NCBI GenBank assembly: GCA_963576475.1
Contig: OY754973.1
Location: 7,455,552-7,519,551, forward strand
From: Molanna angustata
Lineage: Eukaryota; Arthropoda; Insecta; Trichoptera; Molannidae
Reading direction: 5' to 3'
Length of the DNA: 64,000 nucleotides
Program-made: the position numbers and the translations under genes
In this document: piece by piece, positions 22,508-33,561 of the stretch
Layout: every line of letters starts with the position of its first letter
Numbering within the stretch: the first letter of the stretch is position 1
Notes under the pieces: model-generated
Told to the model about the DNA's origin: nothing
Databases searched by the model: none
What the model saw: only the letters and a program-made list of their open reading frames with translations

Positions 22508-22763
22508 GGTTGTGTTCTCCATTTTTTAGGCTCGTGTCTATCTTGATAAGCCATTATTAGTGCCTCCTCAATAAAACTCCTATCGCTTCTGCCTTGTGCC
22601 TTTTTTAGGGCGGAAGTTTCCGTGAGTATTATATACTTAGATTTAATATTAACCATTTACGGATTTCAATAAAAGTTTTGAAAATTATTACCAATTGCGT
22701 ACGCTACCTCACTTACTGAAAGCAAATGATATGATTTTTACGGTGACACATGTTCTGACAAAT

Positions 22764-23098
22764 ACCTAAGTCTGGTCCAATCGGCAAAATCAAAACCCAC
22801 ACAATTACCCATATCAAGGATATAATTATTATATGGAGTTCTATAATATCTTTAGATATGATATTTATTAGACCATGGGATATGAAAAGGGGAATAGGCC
22901 GGCCCCAGAAAAGGTGGACCGATGATATTGTCCCTGTCGCTGGAAGCGGATGGGTTCGAAAAGCCCAGAAAAAAGACGAGTGGAAGCTATTAGAATAGGC
23001 CTACATCCAGCAGTGGAGAGATGGCTGAGAAAGAAGAAGAAGATGATATTTATATCCATGATATGGGTAATCACGAGGGTTTTGATTTCGTCGGCCCC
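22764..23098. mobile_element. MITE M1 split by a LINE-C insertion
   Basis: Left arm AAGTCTGGTCCAATCGGC...ATATGGAGTTCTATAATATC ends at 22868. The right arm resumes at 23043 with GATATTTATATCCATGATAT and ends GATTTCGTCGGCCCCCC. The interruption (22869-23042) is flanked by the 11-bp repeat ATGATATTTAT. Confidence 0.8.
22869..23042 (+). mobile_element. LINE-C 3' end, 5'-truncated insertion
   Basis: The plus frame reads GRPQKRWTDDIVPVAGSGWV, then RKAQKKDEWKLLE and a stop, followed by AYIQQW after the stop (the in-frame stop replaces the usual E-AYVQQW ending). It finishes with an AAGAAGAAGA tail. Perfect 11-bp target duplications ATGATATTTAT occur at 22858-22868 and 23043-23053. It belongs to the same family as 14020-14700 and inserted into an existing M1 MITE. 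Confidence 0.85.
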
Positions 23099-23240
23099 CC
23101 CAGAATTGTTGTCCGTAAGAACCGGGTAGTCGAAAATACAACAGGCAAAATAATATCTTACACAGATCAGATTCACCCTATATTCTGAATTTTGTGACTT
23201 TTTAGGTGAGATGAGAATAATGTGTGGGGATACACGCATG
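23099..23240 (-). repeat. Dispersed repeat R, uninterrupted copy
   Basis: Read on minus: CATGCGTGTATCCCCACACA, CAAAATTCAGAATATAGGGT and TTGTATTTTCGACTACCCGG, then TTCTTACGG. The same order of blocks surrounds the I-like LINE (46575-46651 and 52170-52262) and recurs at 55690-55890. This copy shows the pre-insertion arrangement. Confidence 0.7.
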
Positions 23241-23335
23241 TTTCTGGCTTCCTTTTATAAAGTAATGCACACCTTCGGACCTGTCGCTGGTTTCCCTACA
23301 CTGCGGGATATGCCGTGATGGTATGAATGAAAAGA
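23241..23335 (+). mobile_element. SINE-D copy
   Basis: Plus-strand ATAAAGTAATGCACACC, CCTGTCGCTGGTTTCCCTAC, GCGGGATATGCCGTGATGGT and tail ATGAATGAA. The same blocks, inverted, occur at 46034-46092. No clear tRNA-like head is visible, so only the 3' part may be present. Confidence 0.55.
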
Positions 23336-24074
23336 TGAATGAATCAAATGTTTGTTTATTTTATATGTCAAAAACATATTATAATATATTATGTAATGTC
23401 TGGATGAGACAGGTTTGATTTAATCTAGTAAAATATGAAACAATCACGTTTTTTTTTTTCAAATAAAAAAGTAAATGTTTCGTGCATGTCTTCATGTGTG
23501 TACAATGCAGGAACGTGCGTGAATTGAGGTCATATAAAAAGGTCATTTAAATTTTAGTGATTTAATATTGACAATGTTATAATTTGTCATTTGTACAACA
23601 ATATTATTTTATTAAATTATATTTCAATAGAGTTTATACAATATTTGATATGATATTATACAAATTATTTCGTACCTACTTATAAACACTGGATTATATC
23701 CCAGCAATGGATAGTAATATTTTATCTATGCGGAGAAATATCACGAATAAATTTTACCTTTGGAGTAACCTCAAAATAATACTGTTTGGCATCGGCTGTT
23801 TGATTGATCACATAACTAGTTTGCGCAAAGTTCTGCAAGTATGCATTTTATTCTAGAAGTCAATCATATGTTAGCAAATGCTAACAGACAGACTCTGGTG
23901 AAATCTATAAGTACTAAGATTAAAATAGATGTATTTTTCATAATACTATTCCATAGCGGCGTTTTGGTTCATTTTTGGTATTTAAGTGGAATCTAAGGTT
24001 GCCTTAAATATTATGAAAACAAATATACTGTCAATGTTTTTAAATCTTAACTTTTAACATAGGTATTTAAGACT
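23336..24074. other. Unassigned AT-rich DNA
   Basis: No repeat family or open frame that can be supported. Confidence 0.4.
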
Positions 24075-24750
24075 CTTGTATACCCTGGGTATACGGATGT
24101 ACACAAAATGAACACTAAATTACCTTCTATTGTATGAAAATATTCGAATAGTAATTAAAATATTATAATAATAAAAAACTCAGCCGGTAGATTTTCATAT
24201 TCTCTTTCGATTGAAATAAAAATCTACCTCATAGACCTTGTAGTTTTTTTAGTTACGTACAGTAAAAAAATAAAAAAGGGTTTATTAAAACTTATTTTAC
24301 AAGAAAAATATTAAATAAATTCAAATTTCAAAAAATTCATTAAGATGTAGGTAAATAAAAACTCTCCTTTATTTTAAAGACGTATCTTTTTTTTTATTTG
24401 GTTTATTTGGGACAATAACAGCATTAACTAATATGAATATAAATCAATGAGTAATAAATCAAGGCCAAAAAAAACTGTCCACAAAGCACGTATTTACAGT
24501 TGATTCTGAAAATTTTTTAATATTATATATTAAAAACTAAAAAAAATATATACATGACAAAAGCAACAAGGGTAATGACGGAGATGGGGGAGGAACTGTA
24601 GGAATAGAAATAGAAAAGTGGAGGAATGTGAGAGGTAGAGAAACTATGGTATGTCACAATATCTTTCGTCATTATGATATCCGTTTTGTGGGTATTAGAG
24701 AAATTATTTTCAAAATATACTATATAGCCTACTATAGCCTACTTAATTAA
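24075..24750 (-). repeat. Dispersed repeat Y, inverted copy, interrupted
   Basis: Reverse-orientation Y: CCCTGGGTATACGGATGTAC, CATATTCTCTTTCGATTG and AAAGACGTATCTT, then after an insertion AAAATATACTATATAGCCTA. The two halves would be contiguous in the 7085-7735 copy. Confidence 0.7.
24388..24675 (-). mobile_element. Poly(A) retroposed insert inside repeat Y
   Basis: Starts on plus with a T run (TTTTTTTTATTTGGTTTATT), as expected for a minus-strand retroposon ending in poly(A), and is inserted between the two halves of repeat Y. The part AGGAACTGTAGGAATAGAAA also occurs near 53308-53335 (AGGAACAGTAGGAATAGAAA), so it is a family member. Class unknown; a LINE 3' untranslated region is possible. 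The target duplication is not clean. Confidence 0.5.
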
Positions 24751-25936
24751 ATTCAACAGACAATTAAAAAAAACATAGGTATGTACCTATATTTGAAACA
24801 GCTTATGCTGAATTTCCGATATCTACTAATTGAAATTTGTAATGAGACGTAGCCAAAAGTTAATTATTATACTATTTAAATACTTGTTTAAAAAATATAC
24901 TAATAATATCAAGGTATTTATTTTATTTATTTTTATTTTATAAAAAAAGGGTACATCGACAGACATCCAGCTCATAAAAAGAAAGTTTTGGTTATTATTG
25001 TGAGTGCTGGACGTCCAATTATGGATACACACAAAATTAAACGAGCTCAAATTCAATTACACACGTAAATTCACAAGTAAAAGTTACACAAATAAGAGAA
25101 AATTATGTAGGTTACAAAAGTTAAGTAAAAAAAGAAGAAAAATTATAGTTACATAAATTAAGCAAAAAAAAAATTAAGTTACATAATTTATAGAAGTAAC
25201 ACAAGAAGAAGGTTAGTAAATTTATCTCAACAAAAATAACAATAATACTTAATTTTGTATCAAATGCAGTCTCAGAACAGGCTTTTGCCTAGTGGATCGT
25301 TTTAGTCAGCTAATATATGTAATCTTTTTTCGTGTAATTTATGAAAAAATAAATAATTATAAATTAACGTTTGGTTAAGGTTAATTGCCATCAGGCAACC
25401 TCTTCCAGCGAATCTAAGTAATGAAATAATATTAATATTAAAGAAATGTAAGAAGCAATTAAGTTAAGAAGTTTTTTTCGTATTATTAATATTTCCGGAC
25501 AAAGCTGACGAGTGATGTAGTAAGTAAGAAGCCGTTTGTATGAAATATCTAATGCTGTCGATATTACATATATTTTCTATAGTATTCATTAGTAACTATG
25601 TATGTATTATGATTCACTCACAATGCTTTTTTTTTGTTTTTGCTACGGTTGGCTGATAAAGGCGACGCGGTATTTTATCTTAATACAACAATTTAAATGG
25701 ATTCTTCGTACGGGACTTATCTACGAAATTATATATATAACAAGAGATAATATTTTAAATAGCTTAGATATTATGAATAATAGTTATTGTTTGTAATGTG
25801 CAGCGACGCAGTTGTACATAAATGTACATATAAGATGAGTGAGAAATGTACATATAAGATGAGTGAGTGGTTTGTGGACCAATGATTAAATATTCACTAA
25901 ATGAGTATTCCCAGTAGAGAGGAAATTTATATAAAA
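24751..25936. other. Unassigned AT-rich DNA with possible retroposon 3' ends
   Basis: At about 24915-25330 a T-rich start followed by CATCGACAGACATCCAGCTC and a run of GTTACA/AAGTTA-like motifs may be another 3' UTR-type insert. The motif GAACAGGCTTTTGCCTAGTG near 25275-25295 is shared with about 395-432. No gene seen. Confidence 0.35.
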
Positions 25937-26265
25937 CTAGTTGCATGTAATACATGAGATCCAACTGTCGATGGCGATAGTATGCATAATTGAAGAATGC
26001 GTACCAAACTGTAAACACTTAAACAAAAATTAATATATATTTTAAGATATTTTGTTTTCTATACAACACATGTAGGTATGTATGTCAAGATAGGATAGTA
26101 TGGAGGTCAGTCCTTTTTTCCTACCCAGAATATGAAAACAGCATGATGATATGTATTTATGTTTGGAGATTAAGTATCAAACTATTAAGTCTTCTTAGAT
26201 ATTTTGTATAGGAGACTGCCATACAAATTGTATGAAGCGATGTCGTTACTAAATTCAATTTTTAT
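25937..26265 (-). mobile_element. Helitron-like non-autonomous element, copy 2 (5' truncated)
   Basis: On minus it ends TCGACAGTTGGATCTCATGT, ATT, ACATGCAACTAG, followed by T. The hairpin is CATGT/ACATG with a 3-nt loop. The body matches 30076-30410 at high identity: GTCAAGATAGGATAGTATGG, AACAGCATGATG, CAAACTATTAAGTCTTCTTA. Confidence 0.65.
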
Positions 26266-26319
26266 AAAAATTGTTCCTATCTTGACATACATACCAACAC
26301 GTTCTTATTCTTCTACTAT

Positions 26320-26385
26320 ACATACATACATAGATACTATCGCTATCGACAGTTGGATCTCATGTTTTACATGCAACTAGTTAGT
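26320..26385 (+). mobile_element. Helitron-like 3'-end fragment
   Basis: ACTATCGCTATCGACAGTTG, then CATGTTTTACATGCAACTAG followed by T. Only the last 60 or so bases of the family are present, in inverted orientation to copy 2. Confidence 0.65.
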
Positions 26386-26439
26386 ATAACTATTGACTCA
26401 ATAATTATTAAAATTTATTTTTGTTTCTACCCTAATCAG

Positions 26440-26621
26440 GAGGGGGCAAGTCTGGTCAACTGGCGGAATCAAAAACATCCATATTTACCCATATCATGTA
26501 TAAATGTCTTATGGAGTTCTATAACATCTTAAGATATTATAGAACTCCATAAGATAATTATATCCATGCTATGGGTAAACATGGATGCTTTTGATTCCGC
26601 CTGTTGACCAAACTTGCCCCC
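26440..26621. mobile_element. MITE M1, best-preserved palindrome
   Basis: Nearly the whole element is one inverted repeat centred near 26534 (ACATCTTAAGATATT). Arms start GGGGGCAAGTCTGGTCAACT and GGGGGGCAAGTTTGGTCAAC when read inward. It is bordered by CAG on the left and CTG on the right. No coding. Confidence 0.85.
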
Positions 26622-26772
26622 CTGATTTTGAAATATTTCTAATTACTGTTTCTATTAGAAAAACTTATTTTTAGAGGTAATTAAAATTTCACGTAGGTAG
26701 TCGGTGTATTGTTGTAGTTTACTTTTTATATCTGCATACATTAGATCACATACAAATAACACCTTCCAGTTT

Positions 26773-27585
26773 CAAAGTATTAATGGCAGAAAGTGTGGGA
26801 GATTGGAATGTTTGGTTAAAATAATATTCCATGGATGCATGCGAAATGGACTGAGAATGAATGCAACTAAATCTAAAGTTATGGTATTTGAGAAGAGCGA
26901 AACACGAACAAAATGCGAGATACAGGTGGAGAATGTACAATTTGAACTAGTGGATGAGTAGGTATTTATACTTAGGAAGCATGTATCAGCGTGATGGAAG
27001 ACTGGAAAAAGATATTGAAAGGAGAGTAACGGCAGGGAATAGAGTGAACGGTGCATTTAGATCTGTAATGACTGACCCAATTATTTCGAGGAAAGCAAAG
27101 CTCACGGTACACAATGGTATCGTCGTATCGATTCTAATGTATGCTGTTGAGACAAGGACATGGCAGAAGACGCATGAAAGTGGAATTAACGCGGTTGAAA
27201 TGAGACGAATCTGTAAAACGGTGTATGATAGAATAAGAAATGAGGATATTAGACGAGAATGTGTGATTGAAAGATATATCGTAAGATGAAAATAAATGTC
27301 CTAAGTTGGTTTGGCAACATAGAAAGAACGAATGATGACCGTCTGACAAAAAAGTATATAAGGCTTTATCAGCCTTAGGTCCAAGAGATCGGCCAAGGAA
27401 AATTTGGCACGGTCACATAAATGGTATTTTGAAAGATGGAGACGTTGGAAGTAATAATAACAGAAGAGCATCTATAAGAAGATGCATGGAGGTGAACGAA
27501 GCGAGAAATGTCAAGAGAGAGGAGACTGGCGTTCGGTTCTCTCTGCCTACCCCAAATAGGGAAAGGGCGTGATGGTATGTTGATA
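26773..27585 (+). pseudogene. LINE-B ORF2 C-terminal remnant, copy 1
   Basis: Decayed tail of a non-LTR retrotransposon reverse transcriptase. NGLRMNATKSKVMVFEKSET (about 26846-26905) lies just after the lost YADD motif, then a frameshift, then YLYLGSMYQRDGRLEKDIER, NRVNGAFRSVM, the K-x-TVHNGIVV block, TRTWQKTHESGINAVEMRR and a frameshifted C-terminus ending near CTCTCTGCCTACCCC. The 3' end GGGCGTGATGGTATG matches the longer copy downstream. It is 5' truncated with several frameshifts and retains the segment deleted from 28084-29545. Confidence 0.85.
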
Positions 27586-27940
27586 TGGTACTTTTTATAT
27601 GTTTGTTATAATTTAAAGGATTCTTATTATGTAATGGCGACAACTTAGAACATGAAAGTACCCTCAACATATATCATTACCGAGAAAACGAAACGTCTTT
27701 ATTTAATTTGGTTTTCCATTAGTTACCGCTGTGTGTTACCAGTATATTCGATTAAGTACCCTTATACACATTATACCTACACTACACATAATATGGAGTC
27801 AGCTTTTCATTGAACAATTCAAGGTAAAGGATTTCGATTAATAGACAAAGCACGTTATCCCAACTAAAAATAATAAGAAATCGCTATTTTTTTATAAAAA
27901 TATTACGTTATTCATTTGACGATCGTACGTTATTCATTCG
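27586..27940. other. Unassigned AT-rich spacer
   Basis: Lies between two LINE-B copies. No feature seen. Confidence 0.5.
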
Positions 27941-28030
27941 TTATCGTCTCACAGATTCATACTGAAAACACAATTTAAAATTGTGTCTCTACATTGGGAA
28001 TCGAACACGGAACTTTTGGTCTTCAGCCAA
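27941..28030 (-). mobile_element. SINE-B copy, decayed
   Basis: Shares TCGTCTCACAGAT, ACTGAAAACACAATTTAAAA and the GGGAATCGAAC B-box complement with 701-822. The A-box part is degraded. Confidence 0.65.
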
Positions 28031-28083
28031 GTAGCCGAAGTTCGATTTAAAATAAAAAAATAATGATTTATATAAGGAATACA

Positions 28084-29545
28084 TCTTTTTATGAAATACA
28101 TGACATACATGAAATAACGCAAGAAGAAGTGTTTGAAGCAGTAAAACACGCAAAAGCGGGGAAAGCTGCCGGATATGACAGTGTATCAGCTGAACTTATA
28201 AAATATGGCGGCGAACAGACGTTGGAGTGGTGTCTCTCTCTTTTCAACAAATGTTGGGAAGAAGGACACACTCCCTCAGACTGGAGAAATGCAGTCGTGG
28301 TACCTTTGTATAAAGGTAAAGGATCGAAGCTCGACTGCAAAAACTATAGAGCCATAAGTTTATTAAGCTCAGTTGGTAAGATGTATGCAAGGATCCTGGA
28401 TCAAAGAGTGCGAAAGATTACAGAAAGCAAGATATGGGATGTCCAAGGTGCGTTTGTGGGCGGCAGAGGATGTATAGACCAAATTTTTTCTCTGCGCACG
28501 GTCACAGAAAAGGTTCTGGATAAAAATCAGAAAATTTTCTGTGCCTTCATAGACCTAGAAAAGGCGTATGATAAAGTTGTTAGAGAAAAATTATGGGATA
28601 TACTAGCAGTGTATGGAGAGAAGAGCAAACTGATACGCGCAATCGCGTCATTATATGAGAAGAGCGAAGCATGTGTTCGTGTCAACGTGGTTCTCTATAA
28701 ATATTGGCGTTAGACAAGGGTGCGTGCTATCTCCATGGCTCTTTAACTTGTACATTGATTTCTGCATAAGAGCCCTTAAGGATGAAAGCAAGGGTCTGAA
28801 ATTGAGCACCGTAATGGTGCGAGATTTGATGTATGCAGACGATAAAGTTTTATTAGCAGAAAGTATGGAAGAGTTACAGTATCTTGTAAGTATAGTATAT
28901 GAAGGATGTATAGAGAATGGACTTAGGATGAATGCCAGCAAATCAAAGACAATGGTCTTTGAAAAGAGTGAAAGCAGAGTGAATGGAGCACTAAGACCAA
29001 TTATGAATGATCGCAACATATCAAAGGATGCCAAAGTTGCCATTCATAACGCCATCGTAGTGCCAACCTTGACGTATGAAAGTGAAACCTGGACTTGGCA
29101 AAAGACGCATGAAAGTAGAATAAATGCAGTTGAAATGAGATCGTTAAGAAGGCTTTGTAATAGAACGATGTATGACCGGGTAAGAAATGAGGACATAAGG
29201 AAAGAATGTAAGATGTCATTACTAGAATGAAAGTGAACACATTGAGATGGTTTTGGTCACATGGGGAGAATGAATGAGGAGCGCCTGACGAAGAAAATAT
29301 ACAGAGCGGAAAGGAATGGAATGAGAGGTCGGGGACGCCCAAGAAAGGGATGGCACGACCATGTGAACGATATTTTGAAAGACGGAAATGTTAGAAGTGT
29401 GAGCAATAGACGAACGTGTATGAGACGATACATGAATGTGGACGAGGCGAGAGATGCGTGCCAGGATAGAAAAATGTGGCGTTCGGTTCTCTCTGCCTAC
29501 CCCGCAAGGGACATGGCGTGATGGTATGTATGTATGTATGTATAC
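28084..29545 (+). pseudogene. LINE-B reverse transcriptase, 5'-truncated dead copy
   Basis: Encodes most of a non-LTR reverse transcriptase in broken frames. The first frame (to 28713) has KAGKAAGYDSVSAELIKYGG, NYRAISLLSSVGKM, QGAFVGGRGCIDQIF and the catalytic FIDLEKAYD (Asp at residue 164 of the frame from 28063). After a frameshift near 28690 the second frame (28655-29230) has GVRQGCVLSPWLFNLYID and YADD (residues 60-63). About 44 residues are then missing between KSESR and VNGALR compared with the copy at 26773. After another frameshift the C-terminus (to 29521) shows RGRGRPRKGW and SVLSAYPARDMA. The TGA stop lies inside GCGTGATGG and is followed by (TATG)n. There is no endonuclease, so the element is 5' truncated. 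The clade is RTE-like by its microsatellite tail, but I am not certain. Confidence 0.85.
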
Positions 29546-30075
29546 ATGTTTATTGTTACGTTATACATCTGTCGATGGGAGAAGTCCTCGACAGAAACTA
29601 GCAGTTTTATTTTAAAATAATCGAATGGTATCCAATAAAGTATTTACATCGTTATTTTTAATTTGTAATCAGCTACCAAAAAGTTATCTTCAAGTCCATT
29701 CATTTTACCATTAGAATTACGCATAGAAAATCTAAAAAAAATCGATTGAATTTTGGTTTTAAATTCAATATTATTTATCAGTGCAAGATTATTACAATCC
29801 ATATCCTGGTTTGTAGTTCTCATGTTATTAGTAGGTATATATAAATCGCCTCAGCGCCATTTAATATTATTGTCGTGAATTGTATTTCGTTCCGCGCCCT
29901 TGATCTATTCTATTGTAAATACTAAGTAGGTATTATAATTTGATGTCACGGCATTGCGTTAAGTTCAATAACAAATGCAAGTGTTCTATAATTACAGACA
30001 ATTCATTATCGAATCAAACGCAACTGGATACAGTCATTCGTAAGTACGTTCGCTATTAGTAGCCAAAGAGTATAT
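29546..30075. other. Unassigned AT-rich DNA
   Basis: No feature that can be supported. Confidence 0.4.
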
Positions 30076-30562
30076 ACTAGTTGCATGTAACACATGAGAT
30101 CCAACTGTCGATAGCGATAGTACGTATAGTTGAAGAATAAGTACCAAACTATAAACCCATATATACAAATTATTTATTATTTTAAGATATTTGGTTTTCT
30201 ATACAACACATGTACCTAGGTATGTATGTCAAGATAGGATAGTATGGAGGTCAGTCCTTTGATCCTACCCAGAATATGTTAACAGCATGATGGTATGTAT
30301 GTATATTTGGAGATTAGTATCAAACTATTAAGTCTTCTTATATATTGTGTGTAGGCTACTGCCATACAAATTGTATGAAGCAATGTCGTCACTAAATTCA
30401 ATTGAGATGTGCTAATACAATGTTAATATTTTTTATAGAAAATTAAATTATCTAGCTGGGGTGTTTCGGCTTTTTAAGATATTAAAAAAAATGGAAATAT
30501 AGGCAGTTAAACTCATAAATTTATCATAAAAAAAATATTTTTCCTTATTAAAAATGTTTGAG
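30076..30562 (-). mobile_element. Helitron-like non-autonomous element, copy 3
   Basis: On minus, the 3' end is CGACAGTTGGATCTCATGTG, TT, ACATGCAACTAG followed by T, with a perfect CATGT/ACATG hairpin. The similarity to copy 1 extends to the CCAGGGTTTCTCAAAC block near 30562, which may approach the 5' end. The next 340 bp (30563-30905) could belong to a longer version. No helicase or replication protein coding is present. Confidence 0.65.
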
Positions 30563-32450
30563 AAACCCTGGAATTTAAAAAAAAAAGCATTTTGAGATTT
30601 TGTATTTGTCTATGTTTGTACCAATTTTCAGCGTTCTAGGTTTTACGGTTTCTGAGATATATGAAAAAAAAAATCAAAATTTCAAAAGTTGATAACTCCT
30701 GACTGAAACAAAAATTCACAATTTTGAGTATAAAAGTTTTGTAGGCCTATAACTGTCTATATATTCTGAAAATTAGGGCTCTGTTAATTGAGCGGTATAA
30801 GGGGGGGACGGACACACAGACACACACACAAAACTCACATAAAATGTTCTACTCCGAATTCTGAGTAAATCCATGTATTGGAACATATATGCTGCGAGGC
30901 ATCTAGTTGGTGTTATTAGCATGCAAAAAGTCCACTACGCCATACAAAATTTTCCTTCGTACACGCATCTTGTCTTAATAATGTTGATTCATTCAGAGAA
31001 TTGAATTCTCATGAACGAATCGACAGTTGGAATACCTAATGGTCTTATTAGATTTCGTTAATAGCTTAGTTAACGCGCAACTAGATAAGCACGTCTAAAA
31101 TAGTTAAGATCGGTATTAAAAAATCTTTCTTATAAACGTATACTAAGATATGACTTACTAGTTCACTAAATTGTTTACGAACACCCTAATTTATTTTTTT
31201 CATGTGGCCACATTGGCTTCACAGATGTCAATAAATGGAGAAATGCATGTAATTTTTGGATAGCTGACATCGAAAAATGAAAAAAAAAACACCGCGCTGT
31301 GCGTGTTGAGTCAAATTAAACACGATTGCGATGAAGAATAACAAGGAAAATCGTTATGCCTAAGTATTAAATTTTTCTATCAATCTCAAATATATGCGTC
31401 GGAACATATACGAAAGATCCGCCATTTTGAAACATTTGGTATAACGCGTTAGTCGAGTTAAACAATCTCTTGACCTGTCCTAACTTGACGTATGTATATG
31501 AAATTATGGCTTAATAAAGATAGTCACAGTTTATAAGTAAACTTTTTCGTTGATCACCCTCTATTACCAGGTACTATATTATACAGTTTACGTTTATAAG
31601 TAAGACGGATTGTTTTTATTCTTATTTAAATAGGTTTATAATATTTTCCAAGCCGCGAAACTCTTGCATTTTTGATCTTTCTAAACTTCTGGTTTTAAAA
31701 ACTTTTTTAATATCTATGACTATTTCAGCATATCAGTTAGGTAACTATTTCAACCTTCTTTATTTGTACGACTTTATGAATTGTATGATCTTGTATCCAA
31801 AATAGAAAATATAACGTGTGTTTTAACGTAACCTTTTAAGTAGCGATTAGTTAGCAAGTCATTTAATTTCGTTCGTAGTATACTTCCATACGTTGAGTGA
31901 ACATATTATTTCGCGTCACTGACGGCCTTGCATTGTTGTAACAGACGCCACTAGTCTAGTATTATACTTACTCTACATAATAATATTGTGTAGTATTGTA
32001 ATATAATTTGTATTACATTCAAGGCAGGTAGTCTTAAATACACGTGGGAAGCCTTCCTCGACGTGGGTTTTCCTTAAAAAAACACTCGCGCACACACCCG
32101 AGCGTGGCATTGCTGTGAAAATTTAGTTGTATAGTAGATAATAACGTAACAATATGGAGACGTGTAACCTTTTATTTTCGTAAGACAATTTTAAATAAAC
32201 ATAACGTCAGATATTGTACTTTTTACATTTGGGCAGATATCTTTGTATGTATAGTAGAATATAAGTAGGTACTTAAACACCTAGGTTATGAATACGTGCT
32301 TTTTGTATTTAAATAATAAGTACTTGCGAATAGTCGATACGTAGTCAAAACATCCCGCGAATGTTTCTTATTTATGTCTTATTTATTATAGTTTACTTAG
32401 TTCCAACTACCATTTTATTTTATTCGATCGGTTTCAAAATATCGACGTAG
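30563..32450. other. Unassigned DNA
   Basis: Includes a G-run and (AC)n-rich patch at about 30798-30840 and an ordinary AT-rich remainder. No coding frame or repeat match found between 30905 and 32450; it could be host intergenic or intronic DNA. Confidence 0.4.
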
Positions 32451-32453
32451 GTA

Positions 32454-33226
32454 AAGTCAGATTTTTTTTAAAGTGCCAATTCTATACATAAACAAAAAAA
32501 ATGCATAGTATTTACGCATGTAAATGTATTAGTAGACTCGTGGTTGCTGATTGGTTTACACCATTTGGTGTCCTTAACAACAAACATCAACAAACCCGAC
32601 AGTACGTATCTATCTCTCGAAGTGAGCGCACGTTTGATTTTTTATGGTGACCATGTGTTCTAAATTAAGAATTTAATTTTTATTTCTAACTTATATATTT
32701 TATCTTTTGTTTAATATCGATATATAATTATTATTATAAACATGTGTTATCACCGTCTTAGCATAGAATAAGTGTCCATTATTTATTTGTATTAGTTACA
32801 TAGATATATTATTTATGTATGTGTATTTGCCTCAATGAACTATTATGTAAATATTTTGTATATCATAATTTATTATTTTGTAAAATAATATGTAACTGTT
32901 TATTATTATAAGGATTAATTACTTCATAATGTATTCTTTTATTTTCCTAATAAAAAGTATCAAATAAATATTTTGTTTAAATATTACTTTCCCAGGAGAT
33001 GCCCATTAACATTTGCAGAAAAAACCTAATAATATAGACTCATTAAAGCCGCATGGTACCGGGAGTAAGAATAGGTATGAAAAGATTTGAAGGTTTTGAA
33101 GATATATGCATGTGAAAGTTACAACCGTTTTATATCATGAAATGATAAAAAAAATCCCATAATATTTTTTTTCTTTTACACCATGGTCACCCTATGCGCT
33201 TTGGCACTCTTAAAAAAATCAGACTT
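32454..33226. mobile_element. DNA-transposon-like element with about 27-bp inverted ends
   Basis: The left end AAGTCAGATTTTTTTTAAAG followed by TGCCAA matches, inverted, the right end (read inward AAGTCTGATTTTTTTAAGAG, TGCCAA). TA lies outside each end (32452-32453 and 33227-33228). The roughly 770-bp interior is AT-rich with no transposase frame, so it would be non-autonomous. TA suggests a Tc1/mariner-type origin, but two bases are weak evidence. Confidence 0.5.
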
Positions 33227-33561
33227 TAACTCATTGGTGGATTAAACAAATATGATTAAACAAAAATGATTAAACAATGATCTGGATAGAAATACAAAAT
33301 TGAAAAATACTGACAACTTGTTAACTTTTAAAAAAAGGTTGAAATAATTTCCTCCTCATTGTACCATATGAATGTTTTAATTTAGCTTTGTATTTTATTT
33401 CTTTTCCTACTTTTTGTAAATTTAAATAATATTTTTTTATGATGTTTTTGTGCCTTACTGTAAACTCTTTCTCTTTTATGTATCTTTGTTAATTTAAAAT
33501 TTTCTGAACATCTCCCCGAAGCACAAGGTTTCCTTCTTTTCGGGGAGAATTTCATTTTATT

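Noticed and set aside
22868..23239. 123-codon minus-strand frame as a host gene
   Set aside because: It crosses repeat R, a MITE arm and an inserted LINE-C tail, so it cannot be a single gene.
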